This document shows positions 46,472 to 55,596 of a stretch of DNA of 64,000 nucleotides, in pieces. Position 1 is the first letter of the stretch. Each line of letters opens with the position of its first letter. Both the position numbers and the translations under genes were made by a program. A model generated the notes under the pieces. That model was not told where the DNA came from and did not search any database. It worked only from the letters and a program-made list of their open reading frames with translations. The stretch comes from G963665215 sp963665215 (lineage in GTDB: Bacteria; Chloroflexota; Dehalococcoidia; Lucifugimonadales; CAUZJF01): assembly GCA_963665215.2 (NCBI GenBank), contig CAXXWW010000002.1, positions 248,001-312,000 of the forward strand, written 5' to 3'.

Positions 46472-47269
46472 TTGAGACTGATCCTGACAGGAATCGAGTA
46501 TGTAGGGAAACACACTCTGGGATTCCAGATAGAGAAATGGTGGGACGAGCAGACCGGCCAGGAGATCAAGTACGAGCCGCCTCTTCTCAATATGTTCCAC
46601 GACCACTTCACGGTCCCCTACGTGGTGCACGTAGTGGGCCACGAGGCCCACATCGAGCAGTCGGAGAAGGCCATGCTCACGCTGCCTCCAGGGCTGATGG
46701 AATACTTTCAACGCTACAATATAATGAACAAGCTCTCGCTGGGTTACGCAATAAACTACATCGAGTATCCCGACCTGTTCCTTATCGACTGGTACTACTC
46801 CGACGCCGTCTACGCCCCGCTGTACTACGGATACGGCGACGTGGGACAGTATGCCGACCGCAGGCACCTCGCGAGGGTCCTCGACAAGAGTGTACTGAAG
46901 ATAATACCGGACACGGTCCTGGTGCTGATGAGGGCGTCGCCCGAGGCGATCAGGAAGCGCTTTCGAGGGAAAGAGTCCCTCTGGCCGAACAGGCACGGGG
47001 CCACCATGTTCCAGGAGAAAGACACGGAGTTGGTGCTGGAGCGCTTCGAGGAGGAGTTCCAGAATTCGCTGTTAACCTACAAGTTCGACCTGGATACGAC
47101 CGACGCCTCGGTAGAGGAAACGCTGTCGGAGTTCGTGCGCAAGATGACACGGTACATTACCGCCGACGACCGGCTGCGGATGCTAAGCCGCGGGCTGCCG
47201 GAGGGAGCTGGCAGCTTTTCCTCGACTTCAGAGGAAGGGCGTCCCTGGGCCGGTACCGGCTCGCGGTAG
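46472..47269 (+). CDS. P-loop kinase-like protein, paralog 1
   Basis: Start TTG 46472 with GGAGG six bases upstream. The 265-residue protein begins RLILTGIEYVGKHTLGFQIE with a Walker A GIEYVGKHT. Motifs shared with the two paralogs are FHDHFTVPYVV, LIDWYYSDAVYAPLYYGYGD, PDTVLVLMRASPEAIRKRF, FQEKDTELVLERFEEEF and DTTDASVEETLSEFV. The Walker A, the R-rich lid and the DTT...ETL end resemble small-molecule kinases (adenylate-kinase-like or APS-kinase-like), but no known family is recognised. The C-terminal 30 residues are unique. The gene is followed 22 bases later by a phosphotriesterase-family gene, suggesting joint expression. Confidence 0.75.
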   Translation: MRLILTGIEYVGKHTLGFQIEKWWDEQTGQEIKYEPPLLNMFHDHFTVPYVVHVVGHEAHIEQSEKAMLTLPPGLMEYFQRYNIMNKLSLGYAINYIEYPDLFLIDWYYSDAVYAPLYYGYGDVGQYADRRHLARVLDKSVLKIIPDTVLVLMRASPEAIRKRFRGKESLWPNRHGATMFQEKDTELVLERFEEEFQNSLLTYKFDLDTTDASVEETLSEFVRKMTRYITADDRLRMLSRGLPEGAGSFSSTSEEGRPWAGTGSR

Positions 47270-47290
47270 CTTGCAAGAGCTTAAAGGAGG

Positions 47291-48421
47291 ATGGAACAAG
47301 TGAGTCCAGAAGTATATGGCCTTGTTCCGGACATTTCCGGAAGAGCCGTTACCGTCTCGGGCCCCGTGGACCCCGAGGAGCTCGGTTTCACACTGTCGCA
47401 CGAGCACATCTTCATCGATCTCAGGAAGACTCACTTGCCCCATCGCAAGTTCGTCGTCGTCGATGACCGGGTCGTCCCGGACCCGCCGGACGAAGACTTA
47501 CCGGCCACCGATCTCTCCCTCTGGGAGGCAAAGGTAGACCTTGGCAATCTGCACCTGGCCAGACGCCTGGCCCCTATCGCGGACAACTACGTCCTGTCCG
47601 ATGAGGACACGGCCATCGAGGAGGTCCTGGAATACAAGAGACATGGCGGCAACACCATCGTTGATATGACGAGTATCGGTATCAGGCGGGACCCAATGGC
47701 CCTTCGCAGGGTCTCGGAGAGTACGGGCGTCCACATCATCATGGGGACCGCGTACTATCAGAGGGTGTATCATCCAGATGACATGGACCAGCGAAGCGTC
47801 GAGGACCTCACGGCGACGATTGTCAAAGATGTCGTCGAGGGTGTCTACGATACCGGCATCCGTTCTGGAATCATCGGCGAGGTCGGGATAAACGGAGACC
47901 CTCTCATCACCAACGAGCTGAAGAGCATGCGAGCGGCAGCACGAGCCAGCAGGCTTACCGGGGCGCCGATCTGCATTCACCTGGGGGGCAAGGGAGCCGA
48001 AAAGCACACGGTCCTGGATATTATCGCCGACGAGGGAGTGGACCTAAGTCACGTCATACTCGGACATTGCGATGGCATCGCGACGGACCGGCAGTTCATG
48101 CTCGAGCTACTGGAGCGCGGAGTCTACGCTGCGTTTGACAATCTGGGACGCGAGCCGGAGATAGTCGTGCCGAGCCGCACCGCGCGTATCGCCGAGGCCA
48201 TCCCGCCACTTCTCGATTCCGGCTATGAGGACCGGCTCCTTCTCTCACAAGATATCTGCTTCAAGATAAGCCTCAAGGCATACGGGGGCCTCGGATACAC
48301 TTTCCTTCAGGAGCAGTTTCTGCCGCGCCTCCAAGAGCTTGGCGTGACACAGGCCCAAATCGACAAAATTATGGTGGAGAATCCCAGGAGGATCTTGACG
48401 TTTGTGGCACCAAGGAGCTGA
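47291..48421 (+). CDS. Phosphotriesterase-family metal hydrolase
   Basis: A 376-residue amidohydrolase-fold protein. The metal-binding HxH is in TLSHEHIFIDLR, the bridging residue is probably Glu in IIGEVGINGD (as in E. coli Php rather than carboxylated Lys), further ligands are His in ICIHLGGKG and VILGHCDG, and the catalytic Asp is in LLLSQDICFK. AAGGAGG precedes the start. The family includes lactonases and phosphotriesterases; the natural substrate is probably a lactone or ester. It lies directly after the kinase-like gene. Confidence 0.85.
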   Translation: MEQVSPEVYGLVPDISGRAVTVSGPVDPEELGFTLSHEHIFIDLRKTHLPHRKFVVVDDRVVPDPPDEDLPATDLSLWEAKVDLGNLHLARRLAPIADNYVLSDEDTAIEEVLEYKRHGGNTIVDMTSIGIRRDPMALRRVSESTGVHIIMGTAYYQRVYHPDDMDQRSVEDLTATIVKDVVEGVYDTGIRSGIIGEVGINGDPLITNELKSMRAAARASRLTGAPICIHLGGKGAEKHTVLDIIADEGVDLSHVILGHCDGIATDRQFMLELLERGVYAAFDNLGREPEIVVPSRTARIAEAIPPLLDSGYEDRLLLSQDICFKISLKAYGGLGYTFLQEQFLPRLQELGVTQAQIDKIMVENPRRILTFVAPRS

Positions 48422-48515
48422 CGCCTGGTCCGCTTCTCGGAAGCAAGAGACGGCTTTGCCGACAGCCTCTTTGGAAGACAACCCATAGGTACGACTCGTT
48501 CCGTGGAGGAGCAAA

Positions 48516-49766
48516 ATGGTGGACGCAGAGTTTGAAAAATCGCAGACTCGTCCGGAGTTCTACATGCCACCGCCGATGCCATTCCCAGATCAGGGTTTCT
48601 CCGATGGCGAGGTCCTGGCTGGAGTGAGGGACCTTCTCGACCAGAACCCTTACGAGATCGAGAACAACTTCGGAATCAGCTACGTCGGGCCGCCCCATCC
48701 CATCACCAGGCAAGTCTCAGAGCTGGCAGTTGGGACCTTCTTCGTAGAGTGGGCGCGAGAGATGCAGCCCGGCCCCTACGAGCTCGAAAAGCAAGCCGTG
48801 CGAATGATGGCCTCGCTCCTCGGCAAGCCCGACGCGGTGGGTTTCATTACCAACGGTGGAACTGAGTCCGACATATCGGCGCTGCGGCTGGCCCGAAACC
48901 TCTCGTCGTCGGTCCGTGAGCCGGAGGTGGTAATGCCCGAAACCGGTCACTACGCCCTCCGCGTCGCCGCCGAGCTGATGGGTATACGGTTGCGAGAGGC
49001 GCCCCTGGGCGATGACCTGAAGCCCGACATGGACCAGGTAGAGAGCCTCATCAACCGCAACACGATAGCACTGGTGTGCTCGATGCCAGGAGGCAACTTC
49101 ATGATCCTAGACCCTGCGGAGGAGTTTGCCGAGTTGGCGCGACGCCATGGCAAGTTCCTTCATGTTGACGCGGCGTTCGGTGGGTTCATTCTGCCGTTCA
49201 TGCGTGACCTTGGCTACGACGTCCCTCGCTTCGACTTCAGCCTGGAGGGGGTGAGCACTATAATGACCGACGGGCACAAGCTGGGCTTGATGCCTGTTGC
49301 CACGAGCTTCCTCATTGTCCGGGACGAGGAGATGCTCAAGGCGGTCCCAACGGAACGGACGGTCATTCACAACCTGACCGCCACCAAGCACGGAGAGCGG
49401 GCGGCGTCCGCCTGGGCGGTATTGCGTCGCATGGGGCGTCAGGGCTACGTAGAGTCCACACGCCGTGTCCTGGCGGTTGTAGACTTTATCGCCAGGGCCA
49501 TAAAGGATATTGAAGGCCTGAGGCTGGTGGTCAATCCGGACATCACCCTCGTCAGCTTCACGTCGGACACTCACGACATGCAGAAGATCCATCAGGAGCT
49601 ACTCGCGCGCGGTTGGGGGCATAGCTTCGGGTCCTACCACGGCATGAGATACATTCGACTGTCGATTCACCCATATCGCGACATGGACCACGCCCGAGGC
49701 TTCGTCAACGGCCTGAAGGAGTCTGTCGACGCCGTGCCTGCGGCGAACGTGGTGCCGACAACTTAG
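48516..49766 (+). CDS. PLP-dependent group II decarboxylase family protein
   Basis: This 416-residue fold-type I enzyme is related to glutamate/tyrosine decarboxylases and sphingosine-phosphate lyase. It has GFITNGGTESDISALRLAR (cofactor phosphate), HVDAAFGGFILPF (Asp to the pyridine ring) and the Schiff-base lysine in TIMTDGHKLGLMP. GGAGG precedes the ATG. It could decarboxylate an amino acid or cleave an aldol substrate; the sequence does not decide. Confidence 0.85.
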   Translation: MVDAEFEKSQTRPEFYMPPPMPFPDQGFSDGEVLAGVRDLLDQNPYEIENNFGISYVGPPHPITRQVSELAVGTFFVEWAREMQPGPYELEKQAVRMMASLLGKPDAVGFITNGGTESDISALRLARNLSSSVREPEVVMPETGHYALRVAAELMGIRLREAPLGDDLKPDMDQVESLINRNTIALVCSMPGGNFMILDPAEEFAELARRHGKFLHVDAAFGGFILPFMRDLGYDVPRFDFSLEGVSTIMTDGHKLGLMPVATSFLIVRDEEMLKAVPTERTVIHNLTATKHGERAASAWAVLRRMGRQGYVESTRRVLAVVDFIARAIKDIEGLRLVVNPDITLVSFTSDTHDMQKIHQELLARGWGHSFGSYHGMRYIRLSIHPYRDMDHARGFVNGLKESVDAVPAANVVPTT

Positions 49767-50016
49767 CCTGTCATCGATTTCATATCTGAAATCACCCTCG
49801 TCCCCGCCCAAACTGTAGAAGATGACTTTTGCAGCTACATCGGTAACGATACCTTTCGAGAGACCCGCGCTAAATGGCGACCAGGTCGTGATTAACGGCA
49901 TCGGAGTCTGGTAGTATGGTTCAGCGCATCATCGACGCCCCGTGAGTCAGTATGCCGTCAGTCTTGTAGTGGAAAACGTCGGCCAAGAATAACTAAGTAG
50001 CTACAAGGGGGTAGTT

Positions 50017-50679
50017 ATCAGGACGATTCTAGTGGGCTGCGAATATGCAGGCACAACGACCTTAGCAATGGCGATCTGCAAGTGGGTAGAAGAGACCATG
50101 GGTGAGACGATAGGGTTTCACGACCACTTCAAGATACCGGGTAGCTTCGGCCACCTGAGCGCTGACAGCGATTCGGGGTACTGGGAGGACGACGAGCTCG
50201 ATTCGCTCCTCGGGATGTCGGTACGGCTCAAGGAGAAGTTTCAGCGCTACCTTTTAGACTACCATCTCCAGCCCGCGTTCTACGCTGAGCCGCACCACAT
50301 GATGATCGGGCTCCACATCGACGAGGCGATCTATCCGCTGCTCTATTATGGCTATGGCAAGGAAGGTGACTACGGCGGCGACCGCGAGAAGGCCGCCCGC
50401 TTGACCGAGCGCACGATCCTGGAGCGCGCGCCCGATACCGTCCTGGTGTTGGTGAAGGCCTCGCCAGAGGTCATTGCAAGGCGAATGAGAGAAAACCCCC
50501 ACCGCTTCGGCCTCGTTCAAGAGAAGGACATCGAACGTGTCCTGGCAAGGTTCGAGGAAGAGTACAACAAGTCGCTCATTCGCAATAAGTTCGCCCTAGA
50601 CACCAGTGCGGCCACGATCGACGAGACCCTGGCCGAGTTTGCGCGGGAGATGAAACCGCACCTGACCGAGGCAAGATGA
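50017..50679 (+). CDS. P-loop kinase-like protein, paralog 2 (degenerate Walker A, probable ATC start)
   Basis: The frame lacks ATG, GTG or TTG before the P-loop. Alignment to its paralogs puts the start at ATC 50017 (ATC-RTILVGCEYAG), five bases after AGGGGG (50006-50011). GTG 50032 is the next canonical start but would remove the first strand. The Walker A reads GCEYAGTTT, with Thr in place of the lysine. Other family motifs are kept: HDHFKIPGS, IYPLLYYGYGKEGDY, PDTVLVLVKASPEVIARRM, VQEKDIERVLARFEEEY and DTSAATIDETLAEFA. Either a pseudokinase or a non-catalytic partner. Confidence 0.7.
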   Translation: MRTILVGCEYAGTTTLAMAICKWVEETMGETIGFHDHFKIPGSFGHLSADSDSGYWEDDELDSLLGMSVRLKEKFQRYLLDYHLQPAFYAEPHHMMIGLHIDEAIYPLLYYGYGKEGDYGGDREKAARLTERTILERAPDTVLVLVKASPEVIARRMRENPHRFGLVQEKDIERVLARFEEEYNKSLIRNKFALDTSAATIDETLAEFAREMKPHLTEAR

Positions 50680-50764
50680 TTGCCCCTCGGAGCTGGCGGT
50701 AGAAAATTAGCGCCAGGAGAGGCCCCGAAGCGGGGCTTCAACTCCCTGACCACCCCCTGGCGGC

Positions 50765-50891
50765 TTTGCACAAGAAGTGGCGCGGTCGTGTGAATTGCCC
50801 TTCGACAAGCTCAGGGCGAACGGTTGGTTTATAGCTCCGTTCGTGGTGAGCCTGTCGAACCACACCTCCGCATTCCATATTTTGGTGCAAA
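50765..50891. repeat. Dispersed MITE-like repeat, copy 2
   Basis: A 127-bp relative of 43327-43477, beginning TTTGCACAAGAAGTGG and ending GGTGCAAA. It lacks the internal inverted block of copy 1 and contains the CCCTTCGACAAGCTCAGGGC palindrome-type core. Confidence 0.75.
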
Positions 50892-50911
50892 ACACCCCCT
50901 GGCGGCGCGCG

Positions 50912-53860
50912 CTAGGAGATTCGATACGAAGGGCCCGTCCACCAGCTGGGGACGAGCCAGCCTTCTCGTGCCAGCTCGACATCGCCGGGTATCTTCGCCT
51001 CTAACCTCACTTCGATGACCTTGCCGGACAAGTCGATCGGCGCATCGATATTGATCCCGAGCCAGTTGCTCGGACCCCAGACCCGCCCGGCTGGCACCGT
51101 AGTGTAAGCCACCGGCTGCCCTTCGATCGAGGCGCTGAACTCTATCCGTTCGTTGATATAGTCGCCTCGCCAGGGTGCGCCACGCTGCCAGAATCGAAGG
51201 ACGAGGCCGATCGTCGATTCCTCCTCGATGGCCGGCAGGTCGATGCGGCCCGTGAATCTCCGTCTCCCGTCGGCGACGCCTCCCTCCGACATCGCCCAGT
51301 GGACCGGACGTGACAGATTGGCCGGCGGCTCCGATGGGTCGATCTGACTTGTGCTCGGCTCGAGTTGGTTGCTACCGCGCTCAAGCTGCAGCAACGCAAC
51401 CTCGAAGGGTCTCAGCCACCAGTGGAGCAAGTCTCCCTCCCTGTAGCCACCACGTTTGGCGAACTCGGCTCGGTCCGGGTATATCCGGCTGACCTGCCAG
51501 GCGCCGTCATGATTCAGACCGACGCTGCCATCCAGCCGGAGCGCGACCGATCGATGCTCGTATGTCGGATTGTGCGCGATGATAAACGCCCGGTCCGGTC
51601 CGACGTGCAGATTGCCATAGGGCTCTCCGAGCCAGGGATCCCCCAGTATCCGGAGGGGTTTGCCGAGAATGTCCGCGTTCTTGCGGAACCAGGCAAGCGT
51701 TTCGCCAAGGAACTGAGCATCGTCGTCGTCGAAAAGAAAGACGTTGCCCCAGAGTTGGGCTATGACGCTGCCGCGACACAGATCGGCGATCCAGGCGTTT
51801 CGCCAGCCGTCCTTGCCCATGAAATTCGCCCACTGCACATTACCGATCCAGACGCCGAGGCTGTCCTTGACTATAGGTGGAATCTGGTCGGCGAACCAGG
51901 TCCCCTCATCCACGTGGGTGGTCACGCTATCCCTGTAGAAGATGTTTGGATAGTCTGAGACGTTTGAGGCCTCCATTCGGACTCCCGACTCGAAGATGGT
52001 GCTGCCGAACAGCGCCCAGAACGGCGAGGCGTGGCCCCAGTACCACATGACGAAGATGTCCGGGCAGGTTTCGCGGGCGTCATCGACGATCCCGATCACC
52101 GCGTCCATCATTGACTCGGTCGAGTACTTCCCGGGCAGATGGTCGTGGGAGCTACTGTGGCACACGTAGTGCGCGTTGTCGATCTTCAAAAGCCGCATCT
52201 CATTTTCGCGGAAGTGGTGGAGGATCGCATTTCGAAAGATGCTGCGGTAAGGCTCAGAGGCTGGGCAAAGCTGCGGGTGCGAAAAGGTGCGGCCGGGGGG
52301 ACCAGCTTCCGGCACGAATGTGGGCAACGGCATTTCGTTCTCAAGCCCGGGAGCGAAGGAAGGCTTGACTGCCGAGTTATCCTGGCAGGACCAAATATTG
52401 GTGCAAGCAAACCAGAGCCCAAACTTCATTCCCAGCTCTCGGACTCGCTGCACGACTCTTGCCGGCCCATTTGGCCAGAACTCCTCGTGGAACTTGGTCA
52501 GGTCGGCGGAGTGATCCTGCCAGCCAACGTCCAATATGAAATAGTCGAACAGCTTGCCATACTTACGCTGGGCTGCCTCCATCCAGTCCAGCACCCGCAG
52601 CATCTCGTCTTCCCTTACAACCTGCTCTTCCCAGGTCGGCGCCAACGGAAAGTCATTAAGACCATGGCTATCCCAGAAGGCGTATGGATCCGGTTTGCGC
52701 TGACCATTACGCAGGAGGTGTTCGAGAAAGGCCTGACGCGCCTCGCCGGCCGCTGAAGCGCCGACCACGACGTCTTTGCCGCGCACTCGCTGGCCGGCGC
52801 TTACCTGTTTTCCAGGGCAGTGCCATAGCCGGACCGACGATCCTGTCCCCTGGTTGATGCCGGCCGGATGCTCCACGCCGGCGAATAGCTGCCCATCTAT
52901 GTACACCGGATAGCCGCGATCGCCTGTGTCGGTCCCGCCGTTGGTGGTGAACTCGAGCACCACTACATCAAGCAGGAGGCGGGATTCGACGCCGACGTTC
53001 TCGATCTCAATCCATTTTCGGAAGACCGGCTCGTCATCGCGGATCTGGTAGTGGACCACGATGGCCAAGTCATGCTCTCGGTTCTGAAGCCTTCCTCGGA
53101 TCTCGGCGCCCCCGCCGTCCTCCTGAGTGCTCCAGTCGAGAAGCTCGAATTCGCTGACCCGATGATATGGCGGCCCGATCGTGACTAGCTGGTCGGCCAG
53201 CGAGCTATTGAACATATAGCGCGCGACATCATCGTCACGCATATCCGGCCTCGCTCGGTCCAGATTGCAGGTCTGAAGCGCGATCAAGTTTGGCTGGCCG
53301 AAGCGCAGCGCAGCGTAGACCTCGTCATCAGCTTTCAGCTCGATAACCGCCGGCTCCCGCCAGTAAGAGTCTGCCAACCGGTGGCCGATCAGCTCGCCGT
53401 TTAGATAGATCCAGTACTCGTTCCAGTCGTGCTGGTCATAGCCGCCGATGAGGAATGCGATAGTTTCGGCCTCTCCATCGGCCGGCAAATCTACGAGGCG
53501 TCGGAACCATGCATAGCCTTCGTAGCGGTGTGGGACGCCCCGCACTCCATAAGGAAACTCGACTTCGTACCAGTCATCATCGGTCGATTCCGGACGGTGG
53601 AAGCCGGCCAGGTAGCCACTCTCGTGAAGGTGGTCGGTCTCGCGGCTGGGTGAGGAGAGGTTCATTCGCCAATTGACAATTGGGATGCGCTGCCTGGCGG
53701 CCGACAACACGATGGTCGCCGGCGACGGCTCGCTGATTTCGTAGTAGCGCCCGGTAGCCTTGTTCTCAATGGCCCGCAGGGAGAACCGTTGCGACGTTTC
53801 CACTTCCAGACCGATAGTCTCGTTCTCTATTCGAACATAGCCGTCCTTATGGGCGATCAT
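50912..53860 (-). CDS. Large GH36/GH-D-like glycosidase
   Basis: A 982-residue protein without signal peptide. After an N-terminal beta-sandwich with a jelly-roll-like part (WIYLNGELIGHRLADSYW) comes a TIM barrel: LFDYFILDVGWQDHSADL, MKFGLWFACTN and RLLKIDNAHYVCH, where Asp in KIDN is the likely nucleophile; ESGVRMEASNVSDYP may hold the acid/base. The C-terminus adds another sandwich (LVLRFWQRGAPWRGDYINE). It resembles very long alpha-galactosidase homologs. It probably serves the same sugar route as the GH36-like gene at 43802. Confidence 0.75.
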   Translation of the reverse strand: MIAHKDGYVRIENETIGLEVETSQRFSLRAIENKATGRYYEISEPSPATIVLSAARQRIPIVNWRMNLSSPSRETDHLHESGYLAGFHRPESTDDDWYEVEFPYGVRGVPHRYEGYAWFRRLVDLPADGEAETIAFLIGGYDQHDWNEYWIYLNGELIGHRLADSYWREPAVIELKADDEVYAALRFGQPNLIALQTCNLDRARPDMRDDDVARYMFNSSLADQLVTIGPPYHRVSEFELLDWSTQEDGGGAEIRGRLQNREHDLAIVVHYQIRDDEPVFRKWIEIENVGVESRLLLDVVVLEFTTNGGTDTGDRGYPVYIDGQLFAGVEHPAGINQGTGSSVRLWHCPGKQVSAGQRVRGKDVVVGASAAGEARQAFLEHLLRNGQRKPDPYAFWDSHGLNDFPLAPTWEEQVVREDEMLRVLDWMEAAQRKYGKLFDYFILDVGWQDHSADLTKFHEEFWPNGPARVVQRVRELGMKFGLWFACTNIWSCQDNSAVKPSFAPGLENEMPLPTFVPEAGPPGRTFSHPQLCPASEPYRSIFRNAILHHFRENEMRLLKIDNAHYVCHSSSHDHLPGKYSTESMMDAVIGIVDDARETCPDIFVMWYWGHASPFWALFGSTIFESGVRMEASNVSDYPNIFYRDSVTTHVDEGTWFADQIPPIVKDSLGVWIGNVQWANFMGKDGWRNAWIADLCRGSVIAQLWGNVFLFDDDDAQFLGETLAWFRKNADILGKPLRILGDPWLGEPYGNLHVGPDRAFIIAHNPTYEHRSVALRLDGSVGLNHDGAWQVSRIYPDRAEFAKRGGYREGDLLHWWLRPFEVALLQLERGSNQLEPSTSQIDPSEPPANLSRPVHWAMSEGGVADGRRRFTGRIDLPAIEEESTIGLVLRFWQRGAPWRGDYINERIEFSASIEGQPVAYTTVPAGRVWGPSNWLGINIDAPIDLSGKVIEVRLEAKIPGDVELAREGWLVPSWWTGPSYRIS

Positions 53861-54547
53861 CTCCTGTCCTTTCCTGGGACAACGCCCGGCCTGCCAACTG
53901 GCACGTCAGCCGGCGTGAGTGCATATTACGGCGTCGCTGGGACGTGCAAGTCAACACGATCGAACGTGCGACGACGCCACAACAGTACCGTCAGGGAGCT
54001 CACACAGCGGTTTCCATAGCAGACGGGGCACACTTCGGCAACAACATGTGGCCACTCCAAATCCGCCGCCTGGCTGCCGGCAGAAGCCTTTAGGGGTGTG
54101 CAGCGGCCTCTCCCGCCGGAATGAGAACGGGCTACAACCTCCCCGGGCGCAGGATTAGGGGCTTGATGGGCTCATTTGTCCCTCAGGAGCTCATGTCATG
54201 GCGTTTTCGCCCGAAGGAAGACGTGGCCGCCGAGCTCGGACGGTGGCTATTATAGAGCAACACGGCGGCCGGGCGTCAGGAATCTCAGGCACTTCGCTCG
54301 GCGCTGAACGATTCGTGCCAGTCGCCGCACCATAGGGGACCGGCGACATCGTGCGAGGCCTTCCTTCCGTCTGGAACGTCCGCGACCGTCGGGCCGGCTT
54401 TTAATGTTCGGGACCCCGGTTGACACCGCATCAGGGAGGGCGTATAACGGCTGAGACCTCTAAGCGGGGCGCGTGCCGGCCTTGGAGCTCACCCATACGC
54501 GCTACGGCCTGACTCCGTGGACGACACTCGAACTCTGGAGGCTCGAC
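53861..54547. other. Intergenic region with duplicated promoter block
   Basis: 53861-54340 shows no supported gene. 54343-54547 is a copy of the block upstream of kinase-like gene 1, with small differences, leading into the TTG start of paralog 3. Confidence 0.7.
54420..54448 (+). promoter_or_regulatory. Sigma-70 promoter before kinase-like gene 3
   Basis: TTGACA at 54420-54425 and TATAAC at 54443-54448 with 17-base spacing, in the duplicated upstream block. Confidence 0.75.
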
Positions 54548-55243
54548 TTGAAGCTGATACTGACCGGTTGCGAGTATGCTGGCAAAAGGACGCTCGGGAG
54601 ACGAATCTGGAAGTGGTGGAGCGAGCAGACGGGGGCAGAGTACCGGGACCCACCCCACACCCACTTCCACGATCACTTCACCGTCCCCAACGTTGTCCAT
54701 TCGGCGGGCCACGAGGAACACAAAGAGCTGTCAGAAAAGGACATCCTGAACATCAACCCCGGGCTGCTGGAGCATTTTCAGCGGTTCCAAATCTCGTACC
54801 ACTTCTCCAGGGGATTCACCAGTAGGCCGGACCACTGGCTAATCGACTGGTATTACGCCGACGCCGTCTTCGCCCCGCTCTACTACGGCTACGGCCGGCC
54901 CGGAGAGTACGGTGACCGCCGCGTGATGGCCCGCCACCACGACAATGAGGTAATGGAGCTGATGCCGGACACGATACTTGTGTTGGTCAAGGCCTCGTCG
55001 GAGGTAATCCGGCGACGAATGCACAATGTCGAGCACCCCAAGAGCCTCTTCGAGGAAAAGGACATCGAATTCGTCCTGGCCCGGTTCCAGGAGGAGTTTG
55101 ACAACTCGCTGATCCGGCAGCGTTTCGCGATCGACACGACCAGCGCAGCGGTGGATGAGAGCCTCGAGGACTTCTCGCGGAAGGTGGACTACTACATAAC
55201 GCCGGAAGACCGCCAGCGTATGGCGAGCCACCAGGCCAAATAG
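54548..55243 (+). CDS. P-loop kinase-like protein, paralog 3
   Basis: TTG 54548 with GGAGG (54537-54541) six bases upstream, exactly as in paralog 1. The 231-residue protein starts KLILTGCEYAGKRTLGRRIW with intact Walker A GCEYAGKRT. It carries FHDHFTVPNVV, LIDWYYADAVFAPLYYGYGR, PDTILVLVKASSEVIRRRM, FEEKDIEFVLARFQEEF and DTTSAAVDESLEDFS. It is clearly closest to paralog 1, including the upstream DNA. Function unknown; a small-molecule kinase is the best guess. Confidence 0.75.
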   Translation: MKLILTGCEYAGKRTLGRRIWKWWSEQTGAEYRDPPHTHFHDHFTVPNVVHSAGHEEHKELSEKDILNINPGLLEHFQRFQISYHFSRGFTSRPDHWLIDWYYADAVFAPLYYGYGRPGEYGDRRVMARHHDNEVMELMPDTILVLVKASSEVIRRRMHNVEHPKSLFEEKDIEFVLARFQEEFDNSLIRQRFAIDTTSAAVDESLEDFSRKVDYYITPEDRQRMASHQAK

Positions 55244-55596
55244 ACGCCTAATCATGATCCCTGACTGTCATGTGTACTGCGTCGAGCCCGTGGAACGCCC
55301 GGCCGGGTACGCCAGTGGGAAGGAGCACCTCAGGTGGGTCCAATCCTCTCGGTCGGGATGCCTTTGGACAGTCCAACCGAAACGAGGTGGCGCATCGAAG
55401 GCGCTGAGAGCCTAGAACAACTTGACCGAGGACCCATGACGGGCAGAATCGTGATGCTCCCACCACCGCCGAGCGCTACGGCGGCGGGGACATCATAGAG
55501 GCGCTCGCTCAAAGACGAGTATCCGCCCAATTCATTGGATCACCAAGTTTAGGATATAGCGCCCAACGCCCATCCCCAACGGAGTGAAGAACAGCC
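55244..55596. other. Intergenic stretch, possible gene remnant
   Basis: A plus-strand frame ending at TAG 55496-55498 (RWRIEGAESLEQLDRGPMTG) might be the tail of a lost protein, but it has no start and no firm match. Nothing else is seen. Confidence 0.3.
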
